NCBI GenBank assembly: GCA_964304625.1
Contig: OZ199839.1
Location: 11,966,001 to 12,030,000, forward strand
Direction: 5' to 3'
DNA from: Kudoa neothunni
Taxonomy: Eukaryota; Cnidaria
Length of the DNA: 64,000 bases
Below the pieces are notes generated by a model that made no database searches, was not told the DNA's origin, and saw only the letters and a program-made list of their open reading frames with translations. Positions 47,968-59,639 of the stretch are shown piece after piece (the stretch's first letter is position 1; the number at the start of each line of letters is the position of its first letter). The position numbers were made by a program, and so were the translations under genes.

Positions 47968-49178
47968 GGCGCATGCGCACTAGAGTTTCTTTTTATTTAG
48001 TCTTTTTGTAGGTTTAAATTATAGTTATGCAATAATAACTACGTATATCAATCAATTGTATTATAGATATTCTTATTTTTAAAATATAATTGGTGTATTA
48101 TAATAGATCAGTTGGCACGTATGCATACCTTTTCTTTTCTCAATGAAATGCGTTGCTATTTGCTTTTGTGTGTTTTCAATATAAAATAAAATTCATAATC
48201 CTATTGTATAATTAGTATTTAAATCGGATATCACGTTAATGCTTAAAAACTGATGGAAAGTATGTAAATATTGTCACTTATTTTTGGTGGCATATAAACA
48301 CTGATGGCTAAAACTATCGCTTATAAGCCGGCATCATTTAGTTCTTTTATATAATATTTAAATCCAACTTACCATAATAGAAACATAAACATTAAAAATC
48401 GATCTTATAAAGTTTTTAGTTTTATTTTTTGGCATTTAGTATTATATATATGAGAGGGTGAATTTAATTTTATCCTGAGTCTTAAGATTTAATAATAATA
48501 TACGAAAGATGTTAAGGAATAAAAGTTATATACAATATATATTGTATATTTAATATGATGTAAGCATTAACAAATGATTAACTATAATAAATAATATGAT
48601 TAGAATAAAATAAAATCAATACCACAATTTTTCGATCTATTCTGTTTGCACCTAATAAAAATACGATAGTAACATACATGCATTTTTGGAATGTTTCCTA
48701 TATTTCTTATGTTATTATTTAAGTTTATATAAACCGTATCAAGTACAATTAATAAGTAAAATTCCTCTGCATGTAACAATGTTATAATTTGTTAATTATT
48801 TCTAATCATTAAACTGCAGTTTGAATTCAACATTTACCAGCGATGAGATTTATTAATTTTTATGGGGTACAATTTTTGAATAAATTCTTGACTATCCCCC
48901 CATAAAGTGAATTATATATGGTTAGAACAGTATGTAACCGAGTTCCTGTTATACCTTTGTCCAAAAATACTTAAAATGCAACGCGGATCAATTTTTGTAA
49001 TTTTATGAACGCTTTAAGAATATATAATGTGTGATACTTTTTTGAAATTTATATCCAATTATTTATTAAAAAATTACGTTTTTTAACTTTATTAAACATT
49101 TGACATGTAATATTTGTGATTGTATCTAATAGATTCATTATTTTATTTAAAAAGACAGTATCAATCTCTAGGGCGGAT

Positions 49179-49337
49179 TTATAACCTGTTAAACCATTGA
49201 ATATGCCATTTGATGCCATCTTCCATCAACTCATCGTCTTTAATTTCTGTCAACAATTTATTAAATGGAGTTAATATATTAATCCCCGGCACAAATTTAA
49301 ATTTATGGAAACTACTTAACTTAGTTATTACCAAATC
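49179..49337 (-). other. Possible isolated last exon of unknown protein
   Basis: An acceptor-like TTCAACAG precedes a 52-codon frame starting DLVITKLSSFHKFKF and ending HIQWFNRL before TAA at 49179. The composition is protein-like and unlike the surrounding AT. I do not recognise the family. It could be a chance frame, a transposon exon, or a host-gene fragment captured by the enclosing insertion. Confidence 0.3.
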
Positions 49338-51005
49338 CTGTTGAATAATTTAGAAATTTTCAAAGAAAAATTCATTATTTCTTAAACTTATATTTTTTCT
49401 AATTTAATCAACTATATTAACACATTCTTTAGAAGCTAAATATTTTCATCATTTGAGTCAAAAAAGTTGCCTGATTACATATTAGTTATAAATTATTTAT
49501 GTTACGGTTAACACCAAAAAATTGATAATGAATCAAATATTATTTGTTTTGAGTTAAAAAGATAAATCGAGATTTAAAACCTGGAAAAAAAAACATTTTT
49601 ACGAATACGAATAAATTAAGTTTACAATTTGCTAACCTTACCACCATTTATATTTATGGGAATAGTCATTTTTTGATGAACCTTTTGGGAGATTATTTCT
49701 ATTTTATAAAGGTAAGCCAATTTTATAAGATACAGTTATATCTTCTATCTTTCTCAATACAGCAGCCAAAAAAATGCATGGGAATGGAAAATAAAGGAAC
49801 TGAAGCAGAATCTACAATTCTGATCTGTAAATTTTAAAAAGGTCTATCATTCCATCGATAATTTTAATTTATATATTCGTTTCCATTTCCTAACATATAG
49901 AATATATAAAAATATGCCAGATTAATTAATAAATATGTATGTATATGTGCGGAATTTTAAAATTGAATGTAATATATAGTTTAAAGACAAAATTGAGTTT
50001 TTTGGATAATTATAAATTTATTTGTTTGACATGTAATTAATTTTAATCATGCTTAAGATATCTATATTAACCCTAAAAATACTTAAAATAATATCTATGT
50101 GTATGTGTAGTTGTTTGTAAAATTCAATTTGTAGGTAGATGATTAAAGTATTATCATGAAATAAAACACAGGAAACTAATATAATCGCCATATAAAAAAT
50201 TTATTAACTAAAATAAAATTATTTCATTGCAACTACAAGAATACAGATTTATATACGTACGCTAAAAGTAAAAAACCCCTTAATATAAACCCATGGGTGG
50301 CTAAAGGCGCATGCGATATTAACGAATTCGTCAAAGATAAGATGTTTTGTATGTAATAGGTAAGATAGTTTAGTTAAAAAACATTCTTATCCTTTCTTAA
50401 ACATCATAACTATAGTAATTTATAAATATCTTTCATATTATATTATTCCATTTTTGTAAGAACTTAAATAATTAAATAATAGGTCGGTGAAAACATTTGG
50501 AATTATAAAATAATTAATATTGGAAATAAACGCTGTTATATTCTTAATAAATAAAAAATTGATTAAATTTAAAAAAAAACAAGAGTAACTAGGTAAGAAT
50601 AAATTGTTGTCACAAGATTGGCGAAAGGTCTGACAGGTATCCGGAAAATCTAAATGTAATTAAAAGTTGCTATAAAAATACCTGCGGTTATTGGTTATTT
50701 CTATGACGAATCTTGTTCTGAAAATCTAAATGTAGTATTAATTGATGCGAAGGCGGAGAAAATATTTTTACAGAGAAAATGCAATACTTATGCTAAAAAG
50801 GAAGGAAAATTTGTTAAACGGGAAAGGTTTGAATTTATGTTCGAAAAATATATATTGAGTGATAACGAGAATTAAAAAATAATCTAAGGGAGAAAAAATG
50901 ATGCTTTTCAAGTGATCTGCGGAATACATGGAAATGACACATATGATCACACATTTTTCAATATCGATAACCTGGAACTTCTATTTAATAGCAATTTTTT
51001 CCTGT

Positions 51006-51128
51006 ACTCATTATCACTCATTATCACTCATTATCACTCATTATCACTCATTATCACTCATTATCACTCATCATCACTCATCATCACTCATCATCACTCA
51101 TCATCACTCATCATTATCACTCATTATC
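51006..51128. repeat. 10-bp tandem repeat, about 12 copies
   Basis: Units of TTATCACTCA change part way to TCATCACTCA and then back to TTATCA. It is a minisatellite with two successive variants. Confidence 0.95.
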
Positions 51129-51189
51129 AGCGACAGCATACGAATTAGAAAAACTAGATATTATAAAGCGAAATGCAGGTAGGGGAAAT

Positions 51190-52353
51190 TGGGGTTACTC
51201 TATATACCAGTTATATTCTTTGGAAATAGCCTGAACGAAGAATGTATCGTAATATCGATGGTAACTCTCACATAAAGCTTTCAACTTATCCATTTTTAAT
51301 TTAACATCTTTACTCCGAGGATCATTATTAGGATTGCATAAATAAAACATGGCTTCTTGTCAACTGAGCTTTGTCTCTCGTAAATTTTAATAAAAGTTAG
51401 TAGACCTGAATGTGCTTGATCAAACCTAGCATAAAATGTCGATGGAAACTTTCTGCATTATTGGAGGTTAGAGGGTATGTCATTAAGGGTTCGAGAATGA
51501 GCGTTCCATGATTCAACAGGGTATTTGTTACTATTAATGAAGTTCTTCTCAAAATAACTTAGGAATAGATTCAAATTCTTTATTTCAATTTTCTTGGCTT
51601 GTAGAAGTAATTTTCAAATTCTATCTTCACGCAATCTTTCGGCACAAAGGCTAACGAAGTAACGCACTTGACAAAAAGTTTAAACTCAATATCTTCCTGA
51701 TAAAACTTTGATAGACCCAATTTATGCAATCTTCGATTAACGCATTGGCCAAGATGGGACAAGCAGAAGAACACATTATGTTTTGTTTCTTTTTAAATGC
51801 ATTATACGCGGCAACCTCAAAATCTATGATAATGGTTGGGAAGTTCCAGGTTTCCTTTCTCTCTTATAATTTGAATAATACGGTCATAGCTGCTCTCCGA
51901 CCTATCTGTCATTAAAATAAACACCAACGGTAATATTTTGTTAAAAACGTGACCATGAATGGTGTACATTTGGGAGAACGTTCCGTCGCAACCCAGAATT
52001 TGGAATGTTTTAGGTGCGAAAGATTTTCTTCTGTTGTAAAAATAATAATTCTATTGCTATCCTCGGATCCAGAATCGTATATACACAAATTTTTGTTCCT
52101 TAAGGTCACTATCGATCCGCAAAGATTTGTCTCAGGATTTACATCAATACTCTTTCGTTTTCGTATATCTCGAATCACCTAATAAACGGACTTTTTGGAA
52201 TATTTGGACATCTTCTTGATTAGTTGCAATATCATACACTTTATTAGTTGGATATACAGTATTTTCTGCGATATGCTTGATTTTATCCTTGAAAAATTGC
52301 TTGTTTTTTTCTTCCTCGGATACTAAGTGACTATGAAAACCTAGCGTATCCAA
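51190..52353 (-). pseudogene. FLYWCH/MULE-type transposase remnant
   Basis: Several minus-strand pieces in different frames carry the signature of this family. The N-terminal region is at 52144-52353. SKFWVATERSPKCTPFMVTF lies at about 51950-52010. HLGQCVNRRLHKLGLSKFYQ with LAFVPKDCVKIEFE is at 51580-51774, the conserved stretch after the catalytic core. The C-terminus LKALCESYHRYYDTFFVQ is at about 51200-51280. Frameshifts and stops are many. A fragment of a related protein lies at 60125-60410. Confidence 0.75.
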
Positions 52354-52578
52354 CCTCTCTATCTGTTCTGTCAGAAATGTTCTTAACCTACCTTTACATC
52401 CTCGTTTTTGACACCCTCCAATACTGACAAACTTTTGTTTTATAATCTTTATTATAAAAACCCATTATAAAAAATATTTTTTTCGTCTTGGTAATAATAA
52501 AATAAGCACTAATTTCTTGGTTCATGATTTTATACGCGCGCCGATGATTATATACGAGAAAACGCGCATGCGCGATTC

Positions 52579-53336
52579 CGGCCAAACTTGCCGTCCCATT
52601 TGTCACACCAGAGGGGCTATTCCAATTCAAAGAATGCCTTTTGGACTGTGCAATGCCCCTGCTACGTTTCAATCAATCATGAACAAAGTTTTGAAACCAA
52701 TCATTAATAAATGTTGCATGGTTTACATGGACGACATTGTTATATACAGTAAATCAAACGAAGAACACCTAAAGCATTTAAAACTAACCCTTCAATTGCT
52801 GAAAAATGCTGGATTTCTTTGCTACTGAAGTGAGATTCCTTGGGTATGTTATCTCTCATGGTGGTATTAAAACCGATGCGGATAAGGTTGACGTAAGTAA
52901 GAAATTGGAAGACACCTGTGAATGTTGAGCAAGTGCAACAATTCCTTGGATTCACATCGTACTATAGAAGGTTTGTGAATAAATTTTCTGAGATATCCAA
53001 ACCGCTATACATGTTAACAAGAAGGATCAGAAGTGGAATTGAATAAGGACTGTGAGAATGCATTTGATCGGCTTAAAAAATCACTATGAGAGGCACCATG
53101 TCTAATTAATGCCACAGTGGAAAAAACCATTCATTGTTGATTGTGACTCGAGTAATTTTGCGATTGGTGGAGTGCTGCCACAAAAAATTAATGGAATTGA
53201 ACAACCAATTTATTATTGCAACAGATTACTATCAAAGCAGGAAAGCAACTATTCCACAACAAATTCCACAACAAAGAAAGAGCTATTGGCGCTTGTTTGG
53301 ACTTTAGAGAATAAATTGTTCTACCCATTATGTTAG
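52579..53336 (+). pseudogene. Gypsy RT C-terminal part and RNase H
   Basis: It resumes with KLAVPFVTPEGLFQF, changes frame, and reads RMPFGLCNAPATFQSIMNKV. It then gives the catalytic CMVYMDDIVIYSKS (about 52720-52755). After further frame changes come EIRFLGYVISHGGI and the connection region. RNase H is at 53109-53336 with PFIVDCDSSNFAIGGVL and KKELLALVWTLE. A small local duplication is seen in the stretch reading NYSTTNSTTKKEL. Frameshifts between the segments inactivate it. Confidence 0.85.
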
Positions 53337-53459
53337 ACTGTGTCGAAGATATCAAGAACTCTCAAATGGTTGATACAGATTGAAGATTGTTAGAGGATGG
53401 TTAGAAAATGGTTCCTTCCCCAATACAATTCCAAGATTTTCATCTAGTTACGTACAAAT

Positions 53460-54150
53460 ACTATGGATTATAAAGAATAATATCGTTATGAAAGATGGAG
53501 TTTTTGTACAGAAGATCACTCAATTGAAACCCAGAAGTCGTGGATAGAATTATAATCCCCAAATCCCTCATTAATATGGTACTAGCACAGTTCATAACAA
53601 GACTCTGGTGGACATGATAGCCAAGACGTGCGACCGTTTTGAAGAATGGGATGAGAGTATACCTGCGGTGTTGATGGCGTATAGAAGAACGAGACATAAA
53701 ACAACTGGATTTTCACCAAATCTTCTGATGTTCGGTAGAGAAGTCCCAACTGTCCTTGACGCCGCTATGGGAAGTTTGTCTTGCAGAAATTACAATGATT
53801 TTATCCGGATGATTGATGAGACAGTGAAACATTCGAGGAAATTATTGCATGATATGAGACCAATCTGACCTCCCTTCAAATAATAGCTCCAAGTCTGAAT
53901 TCCAAAAGGGTGACCTTGTTTTTGTGAGAAAACATATACGAAAAGGTAAATTAGACAATTATTGGACCGGGCCATTTAGAGTTACTGAAAAAATAAATCC
54001 ACACATTGTATAAATTTTGATTGGAAATAAAGTCGAAGTTATCAACCACTATCATTTGAAGAAGTCATACAGTAATGAAACGCTGAATTACAATTGTGAT
54101 CAAGCAACGCACAGCTTTGTTCGGGAGACATCCTTAGTGAACCACCCCTT
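53460..54150 (+). pseudogene. Gypsy integrase remnant with core deleted
   Basis: The start of the integrase module (KDGVFVQKI, then PKSLINMVLAQF) is joined near 53595-53605 directly to the post-catalytic helix NKTLVDMIAKTCDRFEEWD and AVLMAYRRTRHKTTGFSP. The zinc-binding domain and the Asp-Asp-Glu core (roughly 200 residues) are missing. The C-terminal tail includes KGDLVFVRKHIRKGK, YWTGPFRVTEKINPHIV and VINHYHLKKSY with frame changes. The element therefore cannot integrate without help. Confidence 0.85.
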
Positions 54151-54277
54151 CAAGGTTGCACAGAACAGCAAGTAGACGAGGCCTCGGAGACTCAACTGGA
54201 AACCAAGAGAATTATACGAAAACCCATTTGGACGAGAGATTACATCACTTAAAATGCTCATCTTAAGGATGGGGTAG

Positions 54278-54429
54278 TGTTGGATATATATATTCTTTTA
54301 TATTTGACTTATGCTCGATATTAATCGTTTTGTGTCGTGTCTTGCAAAAGTGTTTCTATGGCGCTAACCAGGATGAGTGCGAAACAGGATACAGCGGGAG
54401 ACTCAATGAATGAGGGAGCCGAGACAACA
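54278..54429 (+). repeat. 3' LTR of gypsy element
   Basis: 152 bp, identical to the 5' LTR. It is followed by the TGGAG duplication and the N-terminal part of piggyBac C. Confidence 0.95.
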
Positions 54430-54439
54430 TGGAGCATTG

Positions 54440-54558
54440 GTTTCAACTTTCGAATTATCTGATGACGTATCACATGTAAAGGAATAATCCAGGTCAGAAG
54501 AATCAGTATCAGAGCAGCTGCCGCCATACTCACTCGAGCTCATATTCCCAACGTCCGG
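54440..54558 (-). pseudogene. piggyBac C transposase, N-terminal fragment
   Basis: ATG near 54543 starts MSSSEYGGSCSDTDSSDLD, an acidic N-terminus. It runs to the gypsy insertion point at 54434/54430, where ...ETNAP meets the target duplication. The continuation is found at 46296 on the other side of the gypsy element. Confidence 0.85.
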
Positions 54559-54706
54559 CAGCGTATGCGCGTTACGATATGACCAGTACTATTTGTTGAT
54601 AAAATTGTATCAAATTTCCCCAAAAAGTATTATTTTGTATTTTGAATAATTTAGTTTAATAAAAATGTGGGATGTAAAAATACCTCAATTTTACTCGGAG
54701 GGTTAA

Positions 54707-55200
54707 TAACGAAATTAATCTTCAAGTCATTCAAAAATGTTTTCTATACAAAACCGTATTTTCTTGACTTTGTGGGATATGTACAGAGCTACTCATACAT
54801 AATAAGAAATAACGATGGAATATAATTCGATTTATATTTCAAATGAAATTTCTCCAAATAAATCTAATATCTAATAGATGCATCTTTGTCTCCATTTATT
54901 TTCACGTTTATCGAATCTGGTGTATTTACAAATTTTAGTTATTTGTAGTGACTAATAACTAAAAATTATAGTATTATGATGTATTATAAATTTTAAAGGA
55001 CTACTTATAACAATTTAAAAGAAAGGGGATTCCTCTCTCTTCGTTCCATAGCTCTTCATTGGTTTCATTTTTATTTTTCATTATGCCGTCATAGTCATAG
55101 TGTCATTGTGTCATTGTGTCATAGTGTCATAGTGCCATAATATAGGGCAACGAGAATTTTCCCAAAGCTTATAACTTAAACTGGTATTTATTTGGAGTAA
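54707..55200. other. AT-rich spacer with short microsatellite
   Basis: Imperfect TGTCATAG/TGTCATTG units occur at 55083-55140. No gene is seen. Confidence 0.5.
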
Positions 55201-55204
55201 GGAA

Positions 55205-55459
55205 CTATAATCCCTGAGATAATTTCATCGCGAACAATTTTTTTAAAGTAGTTAGAAGTAAAAACATCCTTCGTGAGATTACATTAGGTTCACCTTGTTT
55301 AAGCTTACGTAGATTCTGTTGTGGTGATCTATATTTTTGTTCTAGCTCTATATTAATATAGGAAAATGTACAATCATTAGAATATAATGTCGCTATATCG
55401 TCAACAAAACTATAAAAATTTTCGAATTTGACAGTTTCATCTGATTCATTAATAGACAT
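55205..55459 (-). pseudogene. Short open frame, possibly a piggyBac N-terminal remnant
   Basis: An 84-codon frame starts MSINESDETVKFENF with an acidic first third, followed by basic KYRSPQQNLRKLKQGE. It is not recognised with certainty. Three piggyBac-terminus-like blocks (GGGGTAAAATTGACC at 55735, GGGTAAAATTGAACCC at 56290, GGGGTCAATTTGTATCCC at 56518) lie upstream of it, which makes a piggyBac remnant the most likely reading. Confidence 0.35.
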
Positions 55460-57260
55460 TGTATCATCGCTGGAGTTGTTAACTACATCTCAAATCAAGA
55501 AGTCATCCCTTTTTCGTTTATTATAGATAAATTAAAAAAACTCACACGTCATGTAAACAAATATTTTTCTGTTTGCTTTGATAAAGCCTTGGAAGGATCA
55601 AAACCGATACAGAGATTTTAATCTCAAAGATGATATTTAAATTTGCGATTTTTGTTGAATTTTTAATGCTTTAATATGGTTATTTAATCTGTGTTCAAGA
55701 ATGTCCTAAAATGATTTAACTTTACGATGCCATTGGGGTAAAATTGACCACAAAGTACAATTAACACCAATATTACTCTTTATGCAATATTAAAATTTGT
55801 GTACAGTAAATCATAATAAAATTAGTGGGAATATATTTACCAAATAATTCGAAAAACTTTTTTATCTTCAGAGTTCCTTTGGGTGGTCAATTTGACTTAA
55901 AGTTTCATTATTAGGTTTTACTATGAAAGTTGTTCCGAAAGTGTATTAGCAGTATTTTATGAATTTTGTCTACTCATTTTGTTATAAAATAGTGTTTAAT
56001 ATATTATGTAATTCACATTTAAATTCTACCAAAGATTTCAGATCCTTTTCGAAAAAAAATCGTATTATTTTCGACAAACAGTTAGTAATTAAAAATCACT
56101 CATATTTTACAATCACTTGCTTGCTAAAATCCTACGAATAAATAATAAATAATACATACGCAGGGGATTTAATGTATTAATTGTTACATTTCATGTTGTT
56201 TTACTGAAAACCTGGTCAATAGATATCGAAAATACTTGAAAATTGAATTAGTAGAAATTTGTTTAACTAATTTACCAAATAATAACCTAGGGTAAAATTG
56301 AACCCAATAGACCTACCTATGACCTATGAGGACGTTTTTAGCGACTTGACAAGGTTAAAGATAAATTTCAGTCAAACGTGAATAAAAACATAATTGATTC
56401 AAGCATTTTTACAATGCTTAATCATAAAACACAATATGTGTAGAAATAAATTTACAACGATATAAATTAGATTTTTCAACATTGTCAAACTAGTTTTTTA
56501 GGTGTGAACTATTCTCTGGGGTCAATTTGTATCCCAAACTCAGCATGTGTGCGTTGTGTACATATAACGTACTGTGAAAAAAACGATCCATAATACAGTA
56601 ACAGTAACAGTAACTCGTTGTGACTACGAAGGTTTTCGTATCAATAATTCAACAGTCGTTATTACTCGACAGAGTGTTACTAGAAAAAACTTCCTGTTGA
56701 TTTAATTTCATGGCTTTAGTTACAATCTTTTGAGAAAACATTATTGAATCGTAGCTATATGTTAAATTTAGAGTTTTCAATACATGCCCTTGACCATATG
56801 CATCTAAAGAAAATTTGAAAATAATTTTACATCTTTTTAAATAAAAGCTAGTTTTTCTTTGACTTGGTGACCTATTTTACTAACTATATGTATAAATTAC
56901 TTTATAAAATATCGTGCATGATTTTAACATTATTAGGATGTATTAGTTAATAAATAAAGGGACAAATAAACAAAAGTTAAAGATACACCGTTTTCTTTCC
57001 ATGGATGCAACAACGTTTGTTTGGATAGTATTTAAGGTAAGATATTAGTGTTAACCAATACGTTTTTGAGGAGTTACAATTGTCTTGCAGTCTAATATTG
57101 ATAAGCTGCCCTGTTGTTTAATTCAAGTTGTTGAATTTTTAACTCTAGTTTTATATAATTATTAAAACTGTAACTGAGAGCACAGAGACAATTGTGTAAA
57201 ATACTACACGTGATTGACGGTGTATGCTGATAACAATATGGAGGTTGTTACATATACTAC
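55460..57260. other. Region of solo piggyBac-like termini
   Basis: It contains the blocks at 55735-55750, 56290-56305 and 56518-56535 noted above, each resembling the subterminal palindrome of the intact piggyBac elements, but no transposase body. The rest is AT-rich. Confidence 0.45.
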
Positions 57261-57264
57261 CCCT

Positions 57265-58446
57265 CTACAAAAAAGAGGGTTCTAGGTGAGTCACTCGAAA
57301 AAACCTGGTTACCTTATTACCGTCCCGTCCCGACCCGTCCCGACCAGTTATGGTTAGGTAGGTCGATTTTTTTGGTGTTGTTATGATGGATATTTTTGTT
57401 CCATCATTGTTGTGTCCAATTTCGTAAATTGGGCATGATTTAAGCTTTATTAGGTAAGTGCCGTAATACTTGGGAAGGGAAGCATTTAGTGGATTCTCTT
57501 TTAGTAGGACATAATTTCTTTCCATGACTAATTTATCACATTAATTTTATTGTATTGTTTTCATGATGCTTTTTAAATTGTATTGTTGTCATCCGCTTTA
57601 AACAAATACTCTTTAAGTTTTGAATTCAATTTCCTACGTAGATGCATGGTTGACGCGTTTTACTTTCGATAACTGTGTTTGGGCTTAGTCCAGTCCAGTC
57701 CAGTCCAGTAGTGATGGGGTTTGTATTTTTTGCCCATAGATTATTTTGGTGCGAGTGAAATCAGTTATACTCGAAAAGGTGGTCAATATCGCCGTGTCCC
57801 ATACGTCACGTCTCCAATGTTGAATTCAATAGTTTTAGTTAGGTTTTTAGAGTTTATACATATTTCTCAGTCAGGCCTTTTCCCATGGGTGATAGGATGT
57901 AGATCTTGATTTTGTGATACCAAGTAAATGGCTATAATCTTGGATTAATACGAAGTCGAATTGCCTTTCTTTGGCTGAATGTTCACCGCTGACACATCTA
58001 GAACAAGTTGTTCTATATTGTTTTCTATGATGTGTTGTGTTGGTTGACGTTTGGTCTTCGTTCTCCCTCACCATTGGAATCATATCCACGAGTTTCCATC
58101 GATCATTATGTACATAACACATAGCATCCTCCATAGATATATTTGGCCTTGCCATTTTCACCAAAGAGACAAGTTTGTTACAATATTCTCCAACTTTTTT
58201 ATCCTCTTTAATTTGTTGGTTTAGAAAGGTATTCCAAACCTTCTCCGGATTCGTGTTTTTGGCGGCGTATACTATAATATTGTTTTTCATTGTATTTAGA
58301 GGCCCAACACTTTGCTTTTGTTGTTCATTTGGTGTTATGAAAGGTCTCAAAGGTTTATGTATGGCTAGTTGATAATAAGCATAGGCTTGACTTTCTTCGT
58401 AGTTCTTTAGTAGAATTATCGCGTCTAATTCGTTATTTTGTTCCAT
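57265..58446 (-). pseudogene. Retrotransposon Gag-like fragment
   Basis: The frame from 58446 has a helical region (NELDAIILLKNYEESQAYAY), then KVWNTFLNQQIKEDKKVGEY and LVSLVKMARPNISMED. This pattern fits LTR-retrotransposon capsid. It ends in a degenerate knuckle CSRCVSGEHSAKE (about 58000). A further frame at 57265-57525 contains GRDGSGRDGN from a short GC-rich repeat (CCCGTC/CCCGAC units at 57323-57349). GTCCA units repeat at 57690-57710. No protease, RT or LTR was recognised. The family assignment is tentative. Confidence 0.5.
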
Positions 58447-58449
58447 AAT

Positions 58450-59155
58450 TGGATCATCGAATGAGAGTTCCTTTAACTTTATGCTTTTACCTCTGTCACC
58501 AATGTAATAGGTAATAGCGCGATGGGAGACTATATTAAACGTATATGATAATCCTCATCATATGAAAAGGGTCGTTTAAATTATCCGTTTGACATATAAA
58601 TGTAGCATATATTATATCAATTCAATATTTAAAACAAGAATATTTTGAGTTATTTATAAATAAATTTTTCTTTTAAACATATGTTGTACATTTAGTTTTT
58701 ATATAAATCAGTATTATATCCGAGCATGCCAAAACCGACTATGACTATACACCAAGCGTTTTTTGTTATTTCTCTATTTTCTATTTTAGTTTGATTAAAT
58801 AGCACCGTATAATGAAAAATGTTATGTACAAATTATAATTAGCAAAAAATAACAGATATACTTAAAAGACAGCTGATACAGTTTTTATGAATCTGGTATT
58901 ATTAAAATTTATTTCATTATTTTTGTACTATTTCAAATATAAAACGTTCTTAAAGTTATAAATATATTTACAGCATGTTTCAAACTTTTTACGTCTATCA
59001 CCTAAGATATAATAATCACAAGGTCACCTAATTTTGTTGACATTGACAATTTAGAAATACATGTTGCACTATGATCTACCGCAAATTTACAATTTACATT
59101 TATGATTGAAGAATGTATCAGTATGAACAAAGTAATAAACAAAACAGATATATAG
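58450..59155. other. AT-rich spacer
   Basis: Nothing recognisable on either strand. Confidence 0.5.
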
Positions 59156-59164
59156 ATTAATTTT

Positions 59165-59285
59165 TAGGTTGATCTACACAGTTACAACAAATGATTTTTG
59201 AATGGCTATTGCAGCAATGTTTCGAGCATTTACAACAGCGTGTTTTTGTTTTATCATCTGTAATATTTGTGTTGTTGGAAGCCGT
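59165..59285 (-). pseudogene. piggyBac zinc-tail remnant
   Basis: The minus strand reads TKTRCCKCSKHCCNSHSK then IICCNC and VDQ before a stop. This is the cysteine/histidine-rich C-terminus of a piggyBac transposase. The catalytic core is absent nearby. The open frame on the opposite strand here (59191-59436) is its antisense shadow. Confidence 0.7.
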
Positions 59286-59639
59286 AGCTAGTAAAATAAC
59301 TGCCTTATTCTATTTTGATGCATATGATAATAACATATATTTTCCAATGAATATAATAATAGACAAAAAAACCTTTCTTGATTTTCGTGGCTTTAACCCA
59401 TTCAGGTTTTCAATATTAAAAAATTATAAGAATTAAAATTATTATATATTATTAATAGAAAATTATTAATTTGAATATAAAATTAAACTGAGATAATAGG
59501 TTAAAAAAATATTGCGATTTTATGAATGTATCATTTTCGATACATAAAACCCAATTAATTAATATTATATAAGAATAATTGTTTTAATTATATTATTACG
59601 ACATTATATTGAAAATTATTAGTCAACTGTGAAATAGGG

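Larger units (their letters stand above)
47968..52578. mobile_element. 4.6-kb insertion in the gypsy RT gene, containing a MULE remnant
   Basis: It is AT-rich and unlike the flanking coding DNA. Both edges carry the palindrome GCGCATGCGC (47969-47978 and 52564-52573), and CGGCC occurs on both outer flanks (47963-47967 and 52579-52583). No longer inverted repeat was found, so the limits are approximate and the event may have deleted a little RT. The right third holds a dead MULE-type transposase. The left part (48000-50900) is mostly non-coding AT, with a possible exon at 49179-49337. Confidence 0.55.
46297..54429 (+). mobile_element. Ty3/gypsy-type LTR retrotransposon with a nested insertion
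   Basis: The 152-bp LTRs at 46297-46448 and 54278-54429 appear identical base for base. The 5-bp target duplication TGGAG is at 46292-46296 and 54430-54434. The internal order is gag, zinc knuckle, protease, RT, RNase H and integrase remnant, as in gypsy elements. A primer-binding site starts TGGCGCAGTGGC at 46451, and a purine tract (AAGGATGGGGTAG) precedes the 3' LTR. RT is interrupted from about 47968 to 52575, and most of integrase is deleted. Confidence 0.95.
45017..54702 (-). mobile_element. piggyBac element C, split by a gypsy element
   Basis: The left end (45017-45100) and right end (about 54615-54702) are inverted copies sharing CCCTCCG, the GGGGT...ACCCC block and CACATTTTTATTAA. 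TTAA is intact on the right (54703-54706) and mutated on the left (TTACA at 45013-45017). The transposase N-terminus lies at 54440-54560 and the remainder at 45400-46296; a gypsy element separates them. Removing it with its target duplication makes the frame continuous. Confidence 0.9.

Noticed and set aside
51006-51128. Regular decamer repeats that could be mistaken for a CRISPR array
   Set aside because: The units are contiguous with no spacers, and the context is a eukaryotic transposon region; it is a minisatellite.
47968-52578. A clean target duplication (CGGCC) for the insertion in gypsy RT
   Set aside because: CGGCC occurs on both sides, but joining across it leaves about 13-16 RT residues missing, and no long inverted repeat supports the edges. 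I kept the insertion but not an exact target duplication.
59191-59436. Plus-strand open frame of 81 codons with hydrophobic and cysteine residues
   Set aside because: The opposite strand reads as a piggyBac zinc tail (RCCKCSKHCCNSHSK), so the plus-strand frame is its shadow.
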